In this document: piece by piece, positions 4,768 to 6,595 of the stretch | Layout of the letters: every line of letters begins with the position of its first letter | Numbering within the stretch: the first letter of the stretch is position 1 | Source: an uncultured Veillonella sp. | GTDB lineage: Bacteria > Bacillota > Negativicutes > Veillonellales > Veillonellaceae | Length of the DNA stretch: 6,595 nt | Assembly: GCF_900545795.1 (NCBI RefSeq) | Contig: NZ_URAR01000028.1 | Location: 1-6,595, forward strand | Direction of reading: 5' to 3' | Notes under the pieces: model-generated | What the model saw: only the letters and a program-made list of their open reading frames with translations | What the model was told of the DNA's origin: nothing | The model's database searches: none | Translations under genes and position numbers: made by a program

Positions 4768-6130
4768 AATGATGGCAGATATGTTATTTGCCTTAGGCGT
4801 ATTAAGTATGTTTCTTTTATTAGGTACTTTTATCAGGGCTAAGGTAAAAGTGTTGCAACAAACATTTATCCCTGCATCTGTTATAGGTGGATTTATTTTA
4901 TTAATATTTGGACCTGTAGGGCTAAATTGGTTGCCTTTACCCAAAGATTGGCTTACATTTTATGCGTTAATTCCTGGTATTTTAATTGTGCCAGTAGTAG
5001 CTTCAGTTCCATTGGGGCTAAAAATAAACTCAAGTGGTAATACGTTAAAAAATGTAATGCCGTTAGCTTTGATTGGCAGTGCCATTGCGATGTTCCAATT
5101 TACTTTGGGGTTTGCTACTCAAATTGGCTTTAGTAGTGCTTTTGATTTTTATCCTACCTTTGGCTGGGAGTTAGGTCTTGGCTATGTAGGTGGTCATGGT
5201 ACAGCAGGCTTATTGGGGAATATGCTACAGAGCATGAATTTACCATTTTGGCAAGTGGCACAGGGCGTGGCGGTTACAACTGCAACCTTTGGCTTAGTGG
5301 GTGGTATCGTTCTTGGCATGATTTTGATCAATATAGCAGCACGTCGTGGACAAACTGCTATTTTGAAAAAGCCTGGAGATATTCCTGAAAGTTTTAAAGT
5401 TGGTTATACAAAAGATATTTCAAAGCAACCTTCAATGGGGCGCGATACTACCATGTCTTCATCCATTGATTCGTATGCGTTTCACTTAGCTATTATCATG
5501 GGTGTATGTGCTATTTCATATTGGTTCTTAGGTCTTGCAAAGGGAGCGAAGGTTCCTGTATTAAAGGATATTTCTATTTGGGCTTACTGTATCGTAGTGA
5601 TGTTCATTGTTTGGTGGGGCATTTGTAAGCTTAAAATTGATTTCTTAATTGATGGTAAAGTAAAAAGTAAAATTTCTGGCTCTTTAACAGAATTTGCTGT
5701 AGTAGCAGCTATTGGTAGTATGCCGATTAAAGCGGTTATGACATATTTTGTGCCGATTTTAGTTATGTGTTTACTTGGGTATGTATTAACTATTGGCTTT
5801 TTATGGTTCACATGTAGAGCGTGGCTTAAGGATTATTGGTTTGAGCATATGATTGCCACTATGGGCATGTCTACAGGGGTATTTCTTACTGGTGTACTCT
5901 TACTTCGCATCTGTGACCCTGACTTTGAAAGTCCAGTGTTAGCGAATTACTCGTTAGCTTATACCATAACGAGTGTGGCTTATTTTGCTATTTTAAATGT
6001 GTTCTTAACAACCTTGTTATACAGTGGAGCAGAATCCGCTGTTTGGTTATCCTTAGGTCTTGGCGCAGTAGAAACAGTAGCAGCCTTTATTATTAGCCGT
6101 GCTTTGATGGGGAAAGTACATAATGCATAA
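4757..6130 (+). CDS. gltS: Sodium/glutamate symporter, GltS (ESS) family
   Basis: A 457-residue integral membrane protein resembling the glutamate:Na+ symporter family, which imports glutamate or related anions with sodium. About ten or more hydrophobic segments are seen, for example 8-26, 37-57, 68-87, 100-122, 166-195, 240-260, 272-290, 311-328, 330-352, 366-384, 400-422 and 428-450. The two halves are split by a hydrophilic loop at about 196-238. Family re-entrant loop motifs are seen as GYVGGHGTAG (142-151) in the first half and MGMSTGVFLTGV (369-380) in the second, followed by LLRICDPDFESPV (382-394), a sequence typical of Firmicute members. It is longer than the roughly 400 residues of the Escherichia coli protein, mainly through the central loop. 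The start at 4757 follows GGAAGGGG by eight bases, and an in-frame stop at 4739 excludes an earlier start. The true substrate may be another amino acid or dicarboxylate. It is divergent from the M20 hydrolase. Confidence 0.88.
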   Translation: MTSKMMADMLFALGVLSMFLLLGTFIRAKVKVLQQTFIPASVIGGFILLIFGPVGLNWLPLPKDWLTFYALIPGILIVPVVASVPLGLKINSSGNTLKNVMPLALIGSAIAMFQFTLGFATQIGFSSAFDFYPTFGWELGLGYVGGHGTAGLLGNMLQSMNLPFWQVAQGVAVTTATFGLVGGIVLGMILINIAARRGQTAILKKPGDIPESFKVGYTKDISKQPSMGRDTTMSSSIDSYAFHLAIIMGVCAISYWFLGLAKGAKVPVLKDISIWAYCIVVMFIVWWGICKLKIDFLIDGKVKSKISGSLTEFAVVAAIGSMPIKAVMTYFVPILVMCLLGYVLTIGFLWFTCRAWLKDYWFEHMIATMGMSTGVFLTGVLLLRICDPDFESPVLANYSLAYTITSVAYFAILNVFLTTLLYSGAESAVWLSLGLGAVETVAAFIISRALMGKVHNA

Positions 6131-6171
6131 TGACTAGAGTACAGTGCAGTTGTATGGACCTAACATAGTTC

Positions 6172-6227
6172 GCGTTATATCACTGTAGTGTTAGTTAATT
6201 AGCGTCATATCATTGTGGTGTCAGTTA
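6172..6227 (+). repeat. Two tandem imperfect 26-base direct repeats after the symporter gene
   Basis: 6172-6197 and 6202-6227 match at 22 of 26 bases with a 30-base period, and all four differences are transitions. Each repeat can form a small hairpin: CACT/AGTG at 6181-6184/6187-6190, and CATT/GGTG at 6211-6214/6217-6220, where wobble pairs replace normal pairs. There is no T run, so this is not an ordinary terminator. The function is unknown. Confidence 0.6.
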
Positions 6228-6301
6228 CTATGATTTCAAAACTCTTATTTTCGGTAAGAACGGCATTAGTAATCTAAAATGTAAAATTAAAAATTTGGTG
6301 T

Positions 6302-6330
6302 TTGACAAAGTTATTTCAATTTGTTATTAT
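6302..6330 (+). promoter_or_regulatory. Promoter of tRNA-Trp
   Basis: A perfect -35 box TTGACA (6302-6307), a 17-base spacer and TATTAT (6325-6330) form a strong housekeeping promoter. The start is predicted at about 6337, some 42 bases before the mature tRNA. Confidence 0.85.
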
Positions 6331-6332
6331 AT

Positions 6333-6375
6333 TCTAGTATCAGGCAAGGCAATATGCCATGTGACTGATACTAGA
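6333..6375 (+). promoter_or_regulatory. 11-bp perfect inverted repeat in the tRNA-Trp leader
   Basis: TCTAGTATCAG (6333-6343) and CTGATACTAGA (6365-6375) are exact inverted copies separated by 21 bases that contain a smaller GGC/GCC stem (6348-6350/6356-6358). The right arm ends four bases before the tRNA. The left arm overlaps the predicted transcription start, so it could be a processing stem of the precursor or a DNA operator. Confidence 0.7.
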
Positions 6376-6378
6376 CAT

Positions 6379-6454
6379 AGGGGTATAGCTCAATTGGTAG
6401 AGTAGCGGTCTCCAAAACCGTTGGTTGTGGGTTCAAGTCCTACTGCCCCTGCCA
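6379..6454 (+). tRNA. trnW: tRNA-Trp (anticodon CCA)
   Basis: A complete cloverleaf of 76 bases. The acceptor AGGGGTA (6379-6385) pairs with TGCCCCT (6444-6450) with one wobble. The D stem is GCTC/GAGT. The anticodon stem GCGGT/ACCGT encloses the loop CTCCAAA (6410-6416) with anticodon CCA at 6412-6414. The T stem GTGGG/CCTAC encloses TTCAAGT. The discriminator is G6451 and CCA (6452-6454) is encoded. CCA reads UGG, tryptophan. Confidence 0.95.
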
Positions 6455-6460
6455 CCATTA

Positions 6461-6493
6461 TAGAAAAAGCGACCATTACGGTCGCTAATTCTA
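6461..6493 (+). terminator. Hairpin after tRNA-Trp, possible terminator or processing stem
   Basis: AGCGACC (6468-6474) pairs with GGTCGCT (6480-6486) around ATTAC, extended by TAGAA/TTCTA (6461-6465/6489-6493) across a small A-rich internal loop. The stem is strong, but no T run follows, so termination here is uncertain. Confidence 0.5.
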
Positions 6494-6517
6494 TGACATG
6501 GAGTGATAAAATTTCAC

Positions 6518-6546
6518 TTGCAATGCACGGTAGATTATGGTAATAT
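6518..6546 (+). promoter_or_regulatory. Promoter of the second tRNA gene
   Basis: TTGCAA (6518-6523), a 17-base spacer and TAATAT (6541-6546), preceded by TGG as in extended -10 promoters. It lies 18 bases before the second tRNA, whose transcription therefore need not depend on the tRNA-Trp promoter. Confidence 0.6.
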
Positions 6547-6563
6547 AGTTGAGTGCTAATAGT

Positions 6564-6595
6564 GACTCAGTAGCTCAGCTGGATAGAGCGTTTGA
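6564..6595 (+). tRNA. Partial tRNA, 5' part only (possibly tRNA-Arg)
   Basis: Acceptor strand GACTCAG (6564-6570), then T8 A9, D arm GCTC AGCTGGATA GAGC (6573-6589), G26 and the first strand of the anticodon stem TTTGA (6591-6595), where the window ends. The order and lengths fit the first 32 bases of a tRNA. The anticodon is outside the window. The GAGCGTTTGA stretch resembles some bacterial tRNA-Arg genes, but this identity is a guess. Confidence 0.8.

Overview
The window looks like chromosomal DNA of a Veillonella-type organism, a diderm Firmicute of the class Negativicutes. It is AT-rich. It encodes a YadA-like trimeric autotransporter, so an outer membrane is present. That autotransporter carries an S-layer homology (SLH) domain, the module Negativicutes use to fix outer-membrane proteins to peptidoglycan. 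Genus assignment is inference from these features, not a database match.

Layout: (1) 1-53 is the 3' end of a 5S rRNA gene, followed by a strong terminator (58-99). (2) 100-577 holds no protein gene. It holds two tandem copies (about 197-base period) of a structured RNA element, a third partial copy that reproduces the 5S 3' tail, and a terminator. At least ten base pairs differ between the two copies by compensatory changes, and both copies can pair with the upstream 5S. This is the most novel item in the window. (3) 578-919 is AT-rich non-coding DNA with a near-consensus promoter and a long 5' leader. (4) 920-2821 encodes the trimeric autotransporter adhesin, ended by a long hairpin terminator that can serve both strands. 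(5) 3031-4212, minus strand, encodes an M20-family amidohydrolase convergent with the adhesin. (6) 4213-4756 is a divergent intergenic region containing an isolated plus-strand terminator, a possible leader ORF and weak promoters. (7) 4757-6130 encodes a GltS-like sodium/glutamate symporter. (8) 6131-6595 holds two 26-base imperfect direct repeats, a tRNA-Trp gene with a clear promoter and an inverted repeat at its 5' side, and the beginning of a second tRNA gene with its own promoter.

How the parts may work together: the amidohydrolase and the symporter are divergent neighbours. They may be metabolically linked, with N-acyl amino acids or peptides cleaved to amino acids and amino-acid or dicarboxylate transport by the symporter, but only gene position supports this. 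The adhesin is an independent unit between a ribosomal RNA operon end and this pair. The tandem RNA has no promoter of its own that I can see, so it may be made by read-through from the rRNA operon.
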